Source: Candidatus Bathyarchaeota archaeon
GTDB taxonomy: Archaea > Thermoproteota > Bathyarchaeia > Bathyarchaeales > Bathycorpusculaceae
Direction: 5' to 3'
Assembly (NCBI GenBank): GCA_022865885.1
Contig: JALHSQ010000005.1
Coordinates: 1 to 54,961, forward strand
Length of the DNA stretch: 54,961 bases
In this document: one piece after another, positions 26,009 to 34,839 of the stretch
Layout of the letters: each line of letters begins with the position of its first letter
Position numbering within the stretch: the first letter of the stretch is position 1
Made by a program: the position numbers and the translations under genes
Notes under the pieces: generated by a model
The model's database searches: none
Seen by the model: the letters and a program-made list of their open reading frames with translations, nothing else
What the model was told of the DNA's origin: nothing

Positions 26009-28150
26009 TTGATGCCGAAGCTCAGGCAAACAGCTGAAATACTCAAGCTGATGACCAATAAAGAGCGTATACGCAACATCGGGGTAGTAGCTCACATAGA
26101 CCATGGGAAAACGACGCTGACAGATTCCCTTCTCATTGACGCAGGTCTATTGCCATCCCAGATAGCAGGTACGGCAAGAGCATTGGACTATTTGAAAGAA
26201 GAGCAAGAGCGCGGAATCACTATAAAAACGGCCAACATATCGTTATTGCATGAAGTCGAAGGCAAGAATTATGTTGTTAACCTGATTGACACCCCGGGCC
26301 ATGTGGATTTTACGGGTAAAGTGACAAGGGCTTTGCGTGCAACAGATGGTGCCATTGTGGTAGTAGATGCTGTGGAAGAAGTCAGAGCTCAAACTGAAAC
26401 AGTATTGCGTCAAGCCTTGCAAGAAAGGGTGAAACCCGTTCTTTTCATAAACAAGATTGACCGTCTAATCAGAGAGCTAAGACTTAGCACTGATGAGACC
26501 CAAGAGAAGCTCACCCGCATAATTAACCACTTCAACGATCTTGTCGAAGTCCACGGCGAACATGGTTTCAGGAAAAAATGGAAGGTTGACCCAGCAAGAG
26601 ATTCGGTTGCATTCGGTTCAGCCCTTCACAGATGGGGCTTCACACTTAGCATGATTCAACGAGAAGGAATCAGATTCGCTGACGTTGTGGATGCGTATAC
26701 AAGAGACAAATATCAAGGACTCTCGAAGTCTCTTCCACTTCATGACGCAATATTGAATATGATCGTCAAAAACTGCCCTACCCCTACTGAAGCACAGAAA
26801 TATCGCGTTCCAAAGATCTGGAAAGGCGACATAGATTCAGATATAGGCCGCGGAATGCTAGCTTGCGATGATAATGGACCAACAGTAATGTGCATAACGA
26901 GCACACAAATTGACCCCAAATCTGGTCTAGTTGCGACTGGACGACTTTTCTCAGGTTCAGTAAGGGAAGGAGACAGAATCTATCTCGTTGGAGCAAGAAG
27001 AGAATACTGTCTGCAGCGAGTTTCAATGTGCATGGGTGCCTTTAAGGAAACCGCTGACAGGATTACTGCAGGCAACATAGCAGCTCTATCAAGCCTAGAT
27101 CTGGCGAGATGTGGCGAGACACTTGTCAACGTCACATACAAAGATAGCATGGTTTCCTTTGAAGCAATGAAATACATTTCAGAACCCGTCATGACTGTTA
27201 CAATTGAACCCAAAAATGCAGAAGACTTGACGCGCTTAACTGAAGCCCTGAATAGGCTCTCGATAGAAGATCCCAACCTTGCGGCTAGAGTTGACAACAA
27301 GACGGGTGAGTACTTGCTGGGAGGGATGGGTGAACTCCACTTGGAAACTGCACTCAGATCCTTGAAGGAGTATAGCAACGAAATGGAAATCATGGTCTCC
27401 AATCCGACACCAGACTACAGAGAAGGCATTAGCAAAGAAGGGTTGCCAGTAATGGCTAAAAGCCCAAACAAATGCAACAGATTCTGGCTGCAAGTCGTAC
27501 CAATGAATGAAAATGAACTTGATTTGGCAAGCAAAGACAAAGCGAAGAGAGTCTGGTCATCAGATGAACATAGAAACATGATTGTGGATGCAACGCAATC
27601 AGTCAAGAGTCTTGAAGAAGCAAGAGATGCCATTATCGCCGGCTTCCATTGGGCATGCAGAAATGGACCAATGTGCGAGCAACCTCTAATGAACGTCAAA
27701 ATCAAACTCTTGAAAGCTCAAATCGATGAAGATTCAAAAATGCGAGAGCCGCTACAAATCACGCGGGCAATAAGTCGAGCGATTCTTGGCTCCTTCTTGA
27801 CAGCCGAACCAGTGCTTTTGGAGCCAATCTACAAGATAGAGGTGTCTACTCCAGTAGCATGGTTTGGCCCATGCGCAAACATCATAACCACTAGGCGTGG
27901 GAAAATAATGGTCACAGAGAACAAAGGGACGCTGGTCATTTTGACAGCGAACATTCCTGTCGCAGAGACTCTTGGTTTGTCTTCTGAGATACGTTCAGCC
28001 ACCTCGGGGCATGCATTCTGGCAGAGCACTTTTGATCATTGGGGAGCAGCCCCACAAGATGTTGCAAAAGAAGTCATAAGACAGATTCGTACGAAAAGAG
28101 GGTTAACGCCTGAAATCCCCCGACCAGATAGATTTATTGAAGAATATTAA
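26009..28150 (+). CDS. EF-2 paralogue lacking the diphthamide histidine
   Basis: A 713-residue translocase-like GTPase. The start is TTG 26009 or the next ATG 26012. The GTPase domain is intact: P-loop VVAHIDHGKTTLTDSLL, switch region DYLKEEQERGITIKTANISL, DTPGHVDF, and NKIDRL. Domains II to V follow, with LLGGMGELHLE and the C-terminal EIRSATSGHAFWQSTF. The domain IV tip is changed. Canonical archaeal EF-2 reads about A-I-H-R-G-P-A-Q, where the His becomes diphthamide. Here the aligned segment is SKMREPLQ, so Met578 (codon 27740-27742) takes the His position and the following Gly is Glu. EF-2 paralogues with changed diphthamide loops have been described in some archaea. A special translation or ribosome-recycling role is inferred. 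Confidence 0.88.
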   Translation: MMPKLRQTAEILKLMTNKERIRNIGVVAHIDHGKTTLTDSLLIDAGLLPSQIAGTARALDYLKEEQERGITIKTANISLLHEVEGKNYVVNLIDTPGHVDFTGKVTRALRATDGAIVVVDAVEEVRAQTETVLRQALQERVKPVLFINKIDRLIRELRLSTDETQEKLTRIINHFNDLVEVHGEHGFRKKWKVDPARDSVAFGSALHRWGFTLSMIQREGIRFADVVDAYTRDKYQGLSKSLPLHDAILNMIVKNCPTPTEAQKYRVPKIWKGDIDSDIGRGMLACDDNGPTVMCITSTQIDPKSGLVATGRLFSGSVREGDRIYLVGARREYCLQRVSMCMGAFKETADRITAGNIAALSSLDLARCGETLVNVTYKDSMVSFEAMKYISEPVMTVTIEPKNAEDLTRLTEALNRLSIEDPNLAARVDNKTGEYLLGGMGELHLETALRSLKEYSNEMEIMVSNPTPDYREGISKEGLPVMAKSPNKCNRFWLQVVPMNENELDLASKDKAKRVWSSDEHRNMIVDATQSVKSLEEARDAIIAGFHWACRNGPMCEQPLMNVKIKLLKAQIDEDSKMREPLQITRAISRAILGSFLTAEPVLLEPIYKIEVSTPVAWFGPCANIITTRRGKIMVTENKGTLVILTANIPVAETLGLSSEIRSATSGHAFWQSTFDHWGAAPQDVAKEVIRQIRTKRGLTPEIPRPDRFIEEY

Positions 28151-28416
28151 TCTTCAGCTCAAGCTGACTTGGTCGTCTAGTGACTGCCATGAAAGGAGTT
28201 CTCCTTCACAAATCGTGGTCTTGCCCGAAGCTTCCAAGCAAGCCTAACTCAGACCCACAGAGGAAATGTGGTTAACAAGACACGTTCTTGAAAAGAGCAT
28301 TGTTTTTCTCTCTCTAAAAAAAAGGTCCCATCAGTTCTTAGTCAACATCTCACGTTAATTGATCAAGCGAACAGGTCTAACCAATAGGGATTTAAGATTT
28401 TATTGAAAAATAGAGT

Positions 28417-29298
28417 GTGAGACACATGAGCATTCGCTTAGACCCCCTACAAACGTTGGATCTGGATTCTACTCTTTGCTGCGGACAAGCCTTCAGATGG
28501 GATAAACACGGCGAATGGTGGTATGGCATTGTCAAAGGCAAAGCCTTCAAAATACGTCAACGAAGCAATCGCTTAGAGTTTGAAAATGTAGAGATTGGTT
28601 TTCTTAAAGCGTATCTTGGGTTAGATGACAATCTGCAGGAAGTTTATTCACAGATCAGAAAAGATAGACACGTTGAGCAAGCTGTTGAAAGGTTCAGGGG
28701 CTTGCGAATTCTGCGTCAAGATCCATGGGAGTGTTTGATTTCATATATTTGCGCAACTTACAAGAACATTGCATCGATAAAGGGCATGCTGCTTAACCTT
28801 TCCAGAAAATTCGGGGACAAGGTGACCTTTGATGGACTCGGTTTTTACACGTTTCCAACGGCTGAAAAACTGGCGAGAGCAAGCGCAAGCGAGATCTCCG
28901 ATTGCAGTCTCGGCTACAGAGCAAAATACGTCCATGAAACTGCAGTGACGGTTCACGAAGGCAAGCTTGAATTAGAATATCTAGTGAAGGTATCCTATGA
29001 AAAAGCGAAAGCCGAACTGCTTAATCTTCCCGGCGTCGGTTTGAAAGTTGCAGATTGTGTTTCGCTTTTCTCTCTCGGAAAGTTTGAGGCCTTTCCGGTT
29101 GATGTGTGGGTAAAGCGCGCCCTTATGAGACACTACAACCTGCATTTTCCAAGAGAATTTATCAGGAGAATCTCGGACAAGAGGTCACTGACTAACTCGG
29201 AGTATGGTAGACTGAACGTGTTTGGGCGAGAGTATTTTGGAGGGTATGCAGGGTATGCTCAAGAGTATTTGTATCATTATGAGCGGATGCAACGCTAA
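28417..29298 (+). CDS. ogg: 8-oxoguanine DNA glycosylase/AP lyase, OGG1 family
   Basis: A 293-residue base-excision repair enzyme that removes 8-oxoguanine. The family start is LDSTLCCGQAFRW, which contacts the lesion. A helix-hairpin-helix and the Gly/Pro loop follow (LLNLPGVGLKVADCVSLFSL). The catalytic Lys210 lies in GVGLKVADC and the catalytic Asp229 in PVDVWVKRAL. The 19-residue spacing equals that of Lys249 and Asp268 in human OGG1. The C-terminal end (FGREYFGGYAGYAQEYLYHY) is the helix of the OGG1 type rather than the shorter archaeal Ogg2. It starts at GTG 28417 or the nearby ATG 28426. It stands alone; a TATA-like sequence is at about 28395. Confidence 0.92.
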   Translation: MRHMSIRLDPLQTLDLDSTLCCGQAFRWDKHGEWWYGIVKGKAFKIRQRSNRLEFENVEIGFLKAYLGLDDNLQEVYSQIRKDRHVEQAVERFRGLRILRQDPWECLISYICATYKNIASIKGMLLNLSRKFGDKVTFDGLGFYTFPTAEKLARASASEISDCSLGYRAKYVHETAVTVHEGKLELEYLVKVSYEKAKAELLNLPGVGLKVADCVSLFSLGKFEAFPVDVWVKRALMRHYNLHFPREFIRRISDKRSLTNSEYGRLNVFGREYFGGYAGYAQEYLYHYERMQR

Positions 29299-29342
29299 TT
29301 GACAATCAATTAACCAAAGGGCAAACCTACCAAAGGAGAGCT

Positions 29343-29726
29343 TTATGTAGACTGAACACGCTCTCCAGATACCCTTTCTCTCCACTTTTCTATTCGCTTC
29401 CCAACTTCATCCTCGAGTCTTTCTTTGGAGACAAGCCTTCCTCTGATGATTACTTCCTTATCTATCGCAATGCTGGGTGCGCTTAGTATGTCATAAGTTA
29501 ATGCTTCATTCAAGCCTTCTCTCGTGGCCAGGTTGATCTCTTTGTACGCAATGCCAAACTCTTCTGCCACCTCTGAGGCAATGGTTTTAGCTGCAGGACA
29601 ACTTGAACATGTTGGCAAAGTGAAAACCTTCAATTCCGTAGTCTTTCCCTCGAACCTTAGTCTACCTAGTAACAGACTTTTTAAGTCTTTCACGGGTGGT
29701 TGAGTGCAGAAAACGTCTTGAATCAA
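29343..29726 (-). CDS. Thioredoxin/glutaredoxin-like protein
   Basis: A 127-residue redox protein with the beta-alpha-beta-alpha-beta-beta-alpha fold. The active-site motif TCSSCPAAK (Cys-Ser-Ser-Cys-Pro) follows the first strand ELKVFTL, and the cis-proline loop APSIAIDKE lies downstream, as in archaeal glutaredoxin-like thioredoxins. The long N-terminus from the TTG (MIQDVFCTQPPVKDLKSLLL) may be extra; an in-frame start further in would suit the family better. The C-terminus (LEDEVGKRIEKWRERVSG) is a charged helix. Targets unknown; no reductase gene is nearby. Confidence 0.8.
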   Translation of the reverse strand: MIQDVFCTQPPVKDLKSLLLGRLRFEGKTTELKVFTLPTCSSCPAAKTIASEVAEEFGIAYKEINLATREGLNEALTYDILSAPSIAIDKEVIIRGRLVSKERLEDEVGKRIEKWRERVSGERVQST

Positions 29727-29769
29727 TTTTGGGTTCCTAGCACGTTACGTCAAGGGAAATACGCAGATG

Positions 29770-30900
29770 TCAGTCTTCTTCCCATTTGGTTATGAAGGAG
29801 CCTACGGCGATAGATATGACCCCCAACACGGTTATGAAGGCGGTATTCACGATTGCTTGCTGAGGTTGGCCGAAGATCATAGCGGCTCTGAGTCCTTCGC
29901 TTACGTATGTGAGCGGAAGCACTTGGGCGATTGTTTGGAGGAATTGTGGCATTTGGCTCAGCGGGAAGAATGAGCCTGAGAGGAACATCATCGGGAAGGT
30001 TATGACGTTTGCCGCTGCATCTGCGCCATCTGGGTCTTTGACGAATCTTGCAATTATCATTCCCAAACCCGTGAACATCAACGAGGCCATCGCTACCATC
30101 AGTAGCGACACGGGGTCAACGGTCATTTTCATGTTGAATATTGACAGACCCAGTATCATCATCACTGCCATTCCTAGGTACGATATGAGAATATTGTAGA
30201 TTGTTCAGGACAGTATCCATTCGTAACGTTTCAACGGTGTCGTAGCCAGCTTGTGGAAGACGCCGTTCTCTTTGAATCGGGCACTCAAAGCAACAGCGGT
30301 GAAAATGCTCGTAGTCATCGCGGTTATTCCGATCATGCCTGGCAGGAAGAAGTCTATGTAGCCATAGCGTTTAGGCGCTATGGTCAGGTCTGAAACGTTC
30401 ATGTATTCCACGCCGTTTGAGAGTGCGAAGTTAAAGTTGTCAATGACGCTCTGCACTATGCTGCGAACCACGGGTGCAGAAGACGTGGACTGGTCATAAA
30501 CAAGAATTACATTTGCTGTGGTGTTGCCATGGCTGGAGAGCGCCATGTTAGCTGCGTCATTGAAGCCAGATGGAATGATGAGCAGGCTGGTCAGCCTGTT
30601 GCTTAGGGCATAATCCGTGGCGTTAAGTGAGGCATCCACTACGTGAATGTTGAACGGACTTGTGCTGTTCACGTTTGTGCCGTTCAGGACGTCAATGATG
30701 ATGTCAGACCAGTACGTTGGTTCGCCGTTGATTTGGTCCTGGTTCTGCAGGTACAGGTCGTATTTCGTAGTGGACTGGCTGAAAATAGCTCCGAAAAGGA
30801 GTATCATGACGCATGGAAAGGCGATAGTCCAGAAAATGACGCTCTTGTTTCTGAAAAACGTTTTGACGCTGGCTTTGAGATCGAGCACGACGTGGCTCAT
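29770..30900 (-). pseudogene. ABC-2 type permease interrupted by one in-frame TGA
   Basis: The two pieces 30205-30900 and 29770-30171 are in the same frame. Between them stands a single TGA (30205-30207), followed by 11 sense codons (TIYNILISYLG). Without it this would be one 376-residue ABC-2 permease. The order of parts fits: a first membrane helix (VIFWTIAFPCVMILLFGAIF), a large extracytoplasmic loop (about 45-175), then five more helices with the family motif FPMMFLSGSFFPLSQMPQFL and the ending LPLTYVSEGLRAAM. The TGA replaces what is probably CGA or AGA. The rest shows no decay, so it may be a recent mutation, a read-through codon, or a sequencing error. It pairs with the ATPase at 30897, overlapping it by 4 bases. 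Confidence 0.8.
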
Positions 30901-31829
30901 ATCTTGTCGTCCTCCCCAAGAGACTCACCGGTTAGGTTAAGGAAGACGTCTTCGAGGCTTGAGCGTTTAAGTTGCAGTTCCCGATAGTGTATGTCCGCAC
31001 TGCTAAGTTCGTGTAGGATGTCTGAGACGGCGACGGCATGATTAAGGTGAACCGTCACGTCGCCGCTTGTGTTGTCAAAGTTTGCTTTTATTCCAAGTTT
31101 TTCTATCGTTGGAACGGCGTTGGGAGTTGTCTTCTTAAGGACCAGCAGATTCTTCTTGCCGTAGTCGGAAATGAGTTTTTCCGTTGCGTCTAACGCGACG
31201 ATTTTGCCTTCATAGATTATGCCCACGCGGTCAGCGAGCACTTCTACTTCTTCCATGTAGTGAGTCGTCAAGAACACGGTTTTTCCCTGTTTGTGAAATT
31301 CATCGATCAGATGCCAGACTACGTGTCGTGCTTTCGGGTCCAGCCCAGATGTGGGTTCATCTAGAAAAATGAGTTCGGGGTCGTTCACTAACGCGACGGC
31401 TATTCCGAGGCGTTGTTTGAGTCCGCCTGACAAGTGCTTGAACTGGGCGTCCTTCTTGTCTTCCAAGTCAACGAGTTTCATCAAGCCGTCCACGTCAGGA
31501 TGGCTATTGAACATACCAGCAAAATACTGAATGGTCTCTTTAACCGTGAGTCTTTCGTAAGTGGCAAAATCCTGCGGCAAGACTCCGGTTTTTTTCTTTA
31601 TGTTTTCACGGTCTTTCGAAATGCCATACCCAAGCACGTAAGCTTTTCCGCTTGTAGGTTTCCTCAGACACTCAAGCATCTCCACAGTCGTGGTCTTACC
31701 CGCACCGTTGGGCCCTAGAAAAGCGAAAATCTCGCCCTTGTTGACAGTGAAAGAAATGCCGTTGACGGCGACCAAGTCACCATAGCGTTCGGTAAGTTCT
31801 TCCACATGAATTGCAGCATTGTCGTTCAA
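30897..31829 (-). CDS. ABC-2 export system ATP-binding protein (DrrA/CcmA type)
   Basis: A 310-residue ATPase that powers the ABC-2 permease downstream. It has Walker A GPNGAGKTT (about 40-48), the Q-loop in VLPQDFATYERLTV, the signature LSGGLKQRLGIAVAL (about 135-150), Walker B LIFLDEPTSGLD, and the switch His in TVFLTTHYMEEVE. The C-terminal extension of about 80 residues is typical of drug or lipid export ATPases (DrrA, NodI). It starts at a TTG. The stop overlaps the permease start by 4 bases, so the two form one operon. The exported substrate is unknown. Confidence 0.93.
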   Translation of the reverse strand: MNDNAAIHVEELTERYGDLVAVNGISFTVNKGEIFAFLGPNGAGKTTTVEMLECLRKPTSGKAYVLGYGISKDRENIKKKTGVLPQDFATYERLTVKETIQYFAGMFNSHPDVDGLMKLVDLEDKKDAQFKHLSGGLKQRLGIAVALVNDPELIFLDEPTSGLDPKARHVVWHLIDEFHKQGKTVFLTTHYMEEVEVLADRVGIIYEGKIVALDATEKLISDYGKKNLLVLKKTTPNAVPTIEKLGIKANFDNTSGDVTVHLNHAVAVSDILHELSSADIHYRELQLKRSSLEDVFLNLTGESLGEDDKI

Positions 31830-32030
31830 GCATATTCCTCATGCAGCAAAATACCGCTTGGCATTGAGACACGTGGCTTTAAGCGTTTCTTCGACAAAGA
31901 CTCCATTAGTCCTTAGATTAAAGCATGCACGCACACAAAACTGTTCAGGAAGCAAATAGCCGAAAAACGCATATATCATGAGTAAAACGTTTAAATCAAC
32001 TTGGATAAGCTTAATATCAAGGTGAGCTGG

Positions 32031-32105
32031 GGGCCCGTAGCTCAGCCCGGTTGGAGCGCCAGGCTCATAACCTGTTGGTCGGGTGTTCAAATCGCCCCGG
32101 GCCCA
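32031..32105 (+). tRNA. tRNA with CAT anticodon (Met or Ile2)
   Basis: A cloverleaf can be drawn: acceptor GGGCCCG (32031-32037) pairs with CGGGCCC (32098-32104), with A as discriminator; the anticodon loop CTCATAA carries CAT; the T stem GGGTG/CGCCC closes around TTCAAAT. The top pair of the anticodon stem is C-T. No intron and no encoded CCA are seen. CAT is read by elongator Met, initiator Met or modified Ile2; the first pair G-C and the T-loop do not decide which. A TTTAAATC box about 35 bases upstream fits an archaeal promoter. Confidence 0.9.
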
Positions 32106-32144
32106 CATATAGACGAAAACGTAGACTCGTGTACGCGGTGTTTG

Positions 32145-32624
32145 TCATGATTTCAGCTTCGCTGCTAGAGTTGCGACTCTTTTTCCAAGTCCCTCGCAGG
32201 ATTCTATTTCATTGTCGCTTGGTGTTTCTACTGCGGCAGCGCCATAGTGTTTGTCATCGTGTCTACCTTGAACGATCATGCCATGAACAAGCATCGTTTG
32301 GAGTAAGGAGAGCAAAGTCGTTTCCGCTCCTGAGGCTGTTCCGCCAGAACTCGTGAATGCGGCGCCGACTTTTCCTGCGAGTTTTCCATGAATCTTGGCC
32401 GACTCATCAATGAACGACTTGAGTTTTCCAGACATTTGCCCATAATATGTTGGTGAACCCATTATGATTCCATCGGCATTCATCAAGTCCTCAAGGCTTG
32501 TTTTGTCGATTTTCTTGATGATTGCTTGAGCCTCTTTCACCTGTTTGACGCCTTCGGCAACGGCGAGCGCCATTTTCTCAGTGTTTCCGGTTCTTGAGTC
32601 GTAGACAATCAGGATCTTGATCAT
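32145..32624 (-). CDS. Flavodoxin-fold protein (WrbA/NAD(P)H-quinone oxidoreductase-like)
   Basis: A 159-residue FMN-binding protein. The phosphate loop is IVYDSRTGNTEKMA, the second FMN loop is GIIMGSPTYYGQMS, and the third is FTSSGGTASGAET. The GSPTYYG and S-x-G-G-x-x-x-G-x-E motifs match WrbA-type quinone reductases. The length is slightly shorter than WrbA. It starts at ATG. No partner is seen in the same direction; the neighbouring tRNA is on the other strand. An electron-transfer or quinone-handling role is inferred. A second flavodoxin-like gene is at 53748. Confidence 0.88.
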   Translation of the reverse strand: MIKILIVYDSRTGNTEKMALAVAEGVKQVKEAQAIIKKIDKTSLEDLMNADGIIMGSPTYYGQMSGKLKSFIDESAKIHGKLAGKVGAAFTSSGGTASGAETTLLSLLQTMLVHGMIVQGRHDDKHYGAAAVETPSDNEIESCEGLGKRVATLAAKLKS

Positions 32625-32889
32625 TACAGTCCACTTCCGCTGAATGAAATGGTAGGAAATCCCTGCATTTTAGACTTCATTTCTTTTGTAGGCGTTGGCT
32701 GCTTGTGGTCCTTCTTGTGGCATATTCAGTCATTCACAAATCTGAACGTGGCTAGATCATCTTGCTGTCTCTCAGAGAAAACTAAACATAGTAGAAAGGA
32801 TTAAGGCGAATTGAAATGGGTTGAAGTATGTATCTTGGATTCGTATCGTGCTTTCATAAAACACTATAACGTCAAGAGGTGAAGTTTGG

Positions 32890-33186
32890 TTGAATAACGC
32901 GTCAATTCAATCTGCTTGGTTTGAGATGGTGCAAGTGGCGGGAACAAAGGATTTGGCTGTAGGTTTTGCACTGTTGCTTGCTTGTTTCGTGATCGCCTTC
33001 TACGTGCTTGGATACACGTCTGCTTCAGCAGTTGTCTCAAAAGAGTTCGCGTTGAACACTGAATATCTTGGCATGATAGTGTTAGTTATGGGGGTTTTGA
33101 GTGGGTTATTCTTTGGTAGGTTCATAGAAAGCGAAAACAGTAAAAAGAAAACCCCGAAGTCCCAGACTAACGCTCAATTCTTCTGA
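32890..33186 (+). CDS. Small two-helix membrane protein
   Basis: A 98-residue frame starting at TTG with GAGGTGAAG before it. Two transmembrane helices are evident (LAVGFALLLACFVIAFYVLG and YLGMIVLVMGVLSGLFFG) with a short loop between, and a basic cytoplasmic-type tail (ESENSKKKTPKSQ). No known family. The ribosome site supports translation. Confidence 0.6.
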   Translation: MNNASIQSAWFEMVQVAGTKDLAVGFALLLACFVIAFYVLGYTSASAVVSKEFALNTEYLGMIVLVMGVLSGLFFGRFIESENSKKKTPKSQTNAQFF

Positions 33187-33613
33187 AAATTCCTCGCTCT
33201 CAAGAGTAGTGCGGGCGCGTAGTTGAACAGGCTTTGTGCTCCTGTGCACTGATAGAACGATAGAAGATTGTTCCATAAACTATAAGTAATATATCAGCAA
33301 ATCGGATATGAGGAGAATGGTAGATTCGCTGTAGGGAGAAAGGAGAGAAGGGAGAAGAGATTAGAAACCTACCATCCTCCGCATACATTTCCCATTAGTG
33401 TTCCATAAGTTGCTTTTAAACTTTTCCTTACATCTCGAATTCAATCAAAATCTCACTCGAAAAAGAAAATATCTCAGTCATTTCTGCAAAGGCATAACCT
33501 ATTTCTTCCCTAGGTCTGTTATTTTCCATGAAAAACGCCAGTATTAGCACGCCTCGAAAGATTCATGTCCTTCGAGCAATAATGCGAATTGAGGTCAGTA
33601 TTCGCTTACTGTT
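33187..33613. other. Gene-free stretch with an inverted repeat
   Basis: About 430 bases. The main feature is an imperfect inverted repeat (33308-33327 with 33367-33386) around a purine-rich loop. A 62-codon minus frame over the same place (33200-33388) is rejected as a gene. GTTCCATAA occurs on both sides of the repeat (at about 33271 and 33400). Confidence 0.5.
33308..33386 (+). repeat. Imperfect inverted repeat, A/G-rich loop
   Basis: The left arm TATGAGGAGAATGGTAGATT and the reverse complement of the right arm TATGCGGAGGATGGTAGGTT agree at 17 of 20 bases; the loop is 39 bases of nearly pure purine. It could be a folded RNA, a small non-autonomous mobile element, or a binding site. Confidence 0.5.
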
Positions 33614-34705
33614 TTATCGAGCTGTCTCCAAGTCATAAGAACCATTTGTCAGGTTTTCGCCACCGCGCTCTTGGATGAGGACACTATCTTCTATTCGTAT
33701 GCCTCCGAATCCTATGAGATATATGCCAGGTTCGTTGGTAACCACGTTGCCCACAGCTAGTATGTCCTTGCTTTCTGAGTTCAGTGTAGGAGGTTCGTGA
33801 ACTTCCAAGCCCACACCATGTCCTAAACCGTGAACGAAGTATTCTCCGTATCCGGCCTCTGCCACGACGTTTCTAGCGGCCGCGTCTACTTTCTTGGCTT
33901 CTACCTTAGGTTTCATCGTTTTAAAGGCTTCAAACTGCGCCTTTTTCACGATTCCGTGAAGCTTCTTTTGCTTATCCGAGGGTTTTCCAGCTACCACAGT
34001 TCTAGTCATGTCAGAACAGTAATGGTCATAGATGGCACCTATGTCAACGACAACCAAGTCGCCTTTTGCTATTTTCCTGGCAGTGCAGCCACCATGTGGA
34101 AAAGCAGAACGTGCGGCAGAGGCGACAGAGGTTTCAAAGGCTGTTCCCCATCCGCCTCGCTTCCGCATCGCATACTCTATTTCGGCTGCGACCTCGATTT
34201 CTTTAACCCCAGGTCGGATCGTCTCATAAGCAGCCTTCATGCCTATACTGGTCAAATCACCAGCCTTTCGCATAAACTCAAGCTCTTTCTCAGATTTCAC
34301 CTTTCGCATTTCCCAAAGAAGGTTACTTTGCATCTCTAGTCGCGCCTGACCATGCAAACCCTTCATAAGCAGACGGTGAGTCTCGACGCTTAGGAAGTCA
34401 GCAACCAGATTCTTCATGTTCAGGGACTTAGCTTTGGCCGATATCTGCGCAACAAGATCCTCTCGCCGCTTCACAAGCTCAACTCTGAATCCTTTGCCCT
34501 CGGCTTTGGCTTGTTCATAGTTCACATTGTACACGTAAATTATGTTTTCACCCTTCTTCGAGATCATCACGCAAGCAAGTGTGGCACGGGCTGTTTCCCC
34601 AGACACACCTGTCAAGTAGATTTGGTTTGCAGCGTTGAAAACCAGTAATCCGTCAATCCTCTTCCCATCAAGAACTGACTGTTTCAAAGCTTCAACTCGA
34701 TTCAA
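33614..34705 (-). CDS. pepQ: Xaa-Pro aminopeptidase/dipeptidase, M24 family (PepQ-like)
   Basis: A 363-residue metallopeptidase that removes residues before proline. The N-terminal creatinase domain (about 1-125) is followed by the pita-bread catalytic domain. Metal ligands are seen in order: Asp in LVVVDIGAIYDHY, Asp in YCSDMTRTVV, His in FVHGLGHGVGLEVHE, Glu in TNEPGIYLIG and Glu in IRIEDSVLI. The start ATG lies 50 bases from a promoter shared with the divergent ABC operon. All five ligands are present, so it is predicted active. Confidence 0.93.
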   Translation of the reverse strand: MNRVEALKQSVLDGKRIDGLLVFNAANQIYLTGVSGETARATLACVMISKKGENIIYVYNVNYEQAKAEGKGFRVELVKRREDLVAQISAKAKSLNMKNLVADFLSVETHRLLMKGLHGQARLEMQSNLLWEMRKVKSEKELEFMRKAGDLTSIGMKAAYETIRPGVKEIEVAAEIEYAMRKRGGWGTAFETSVASAARSAFPHGGCTARKIAKGDLVVVDIGAIYDHYCSDMTRTVVAGKPSDKQKKLHGIVKKAQFEAFKTMKPKVEAKKVDAAARNVVAEAGYGEYFVHGLGHGVGLEVHEPPTLNSESKDILAVGNVVTNEPGIYLIGFGGIRIEDSVLIQERGGENLTNGSYDLETAR

Positions 34706-34839
34706 GCAGATCGTCCTCGTGAAAGAGATTGCTCATAATGTATTTAAATAGCTTGACATTCCAAAAGGGAATTATGACGTTTTTTGCTCAGAATAGAAAT
34801 TCTTAATTATGCAGAACTGCATTCTTTGCTGGCTCGTGA

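Noticed and set aside
31839-32108. Minus-strand frame of 89 codons over the tRNA
   Set aside because: It reads through the tRNA (WARGDLNTRPTGYEPGAPTG is the usual tRNA antisense translation) and has no gene features.
33200-33388. Minus-strand 62-codon frame
   Set aside because: It runs through the inverted repeat and its composition comes from the purine-rich loop.
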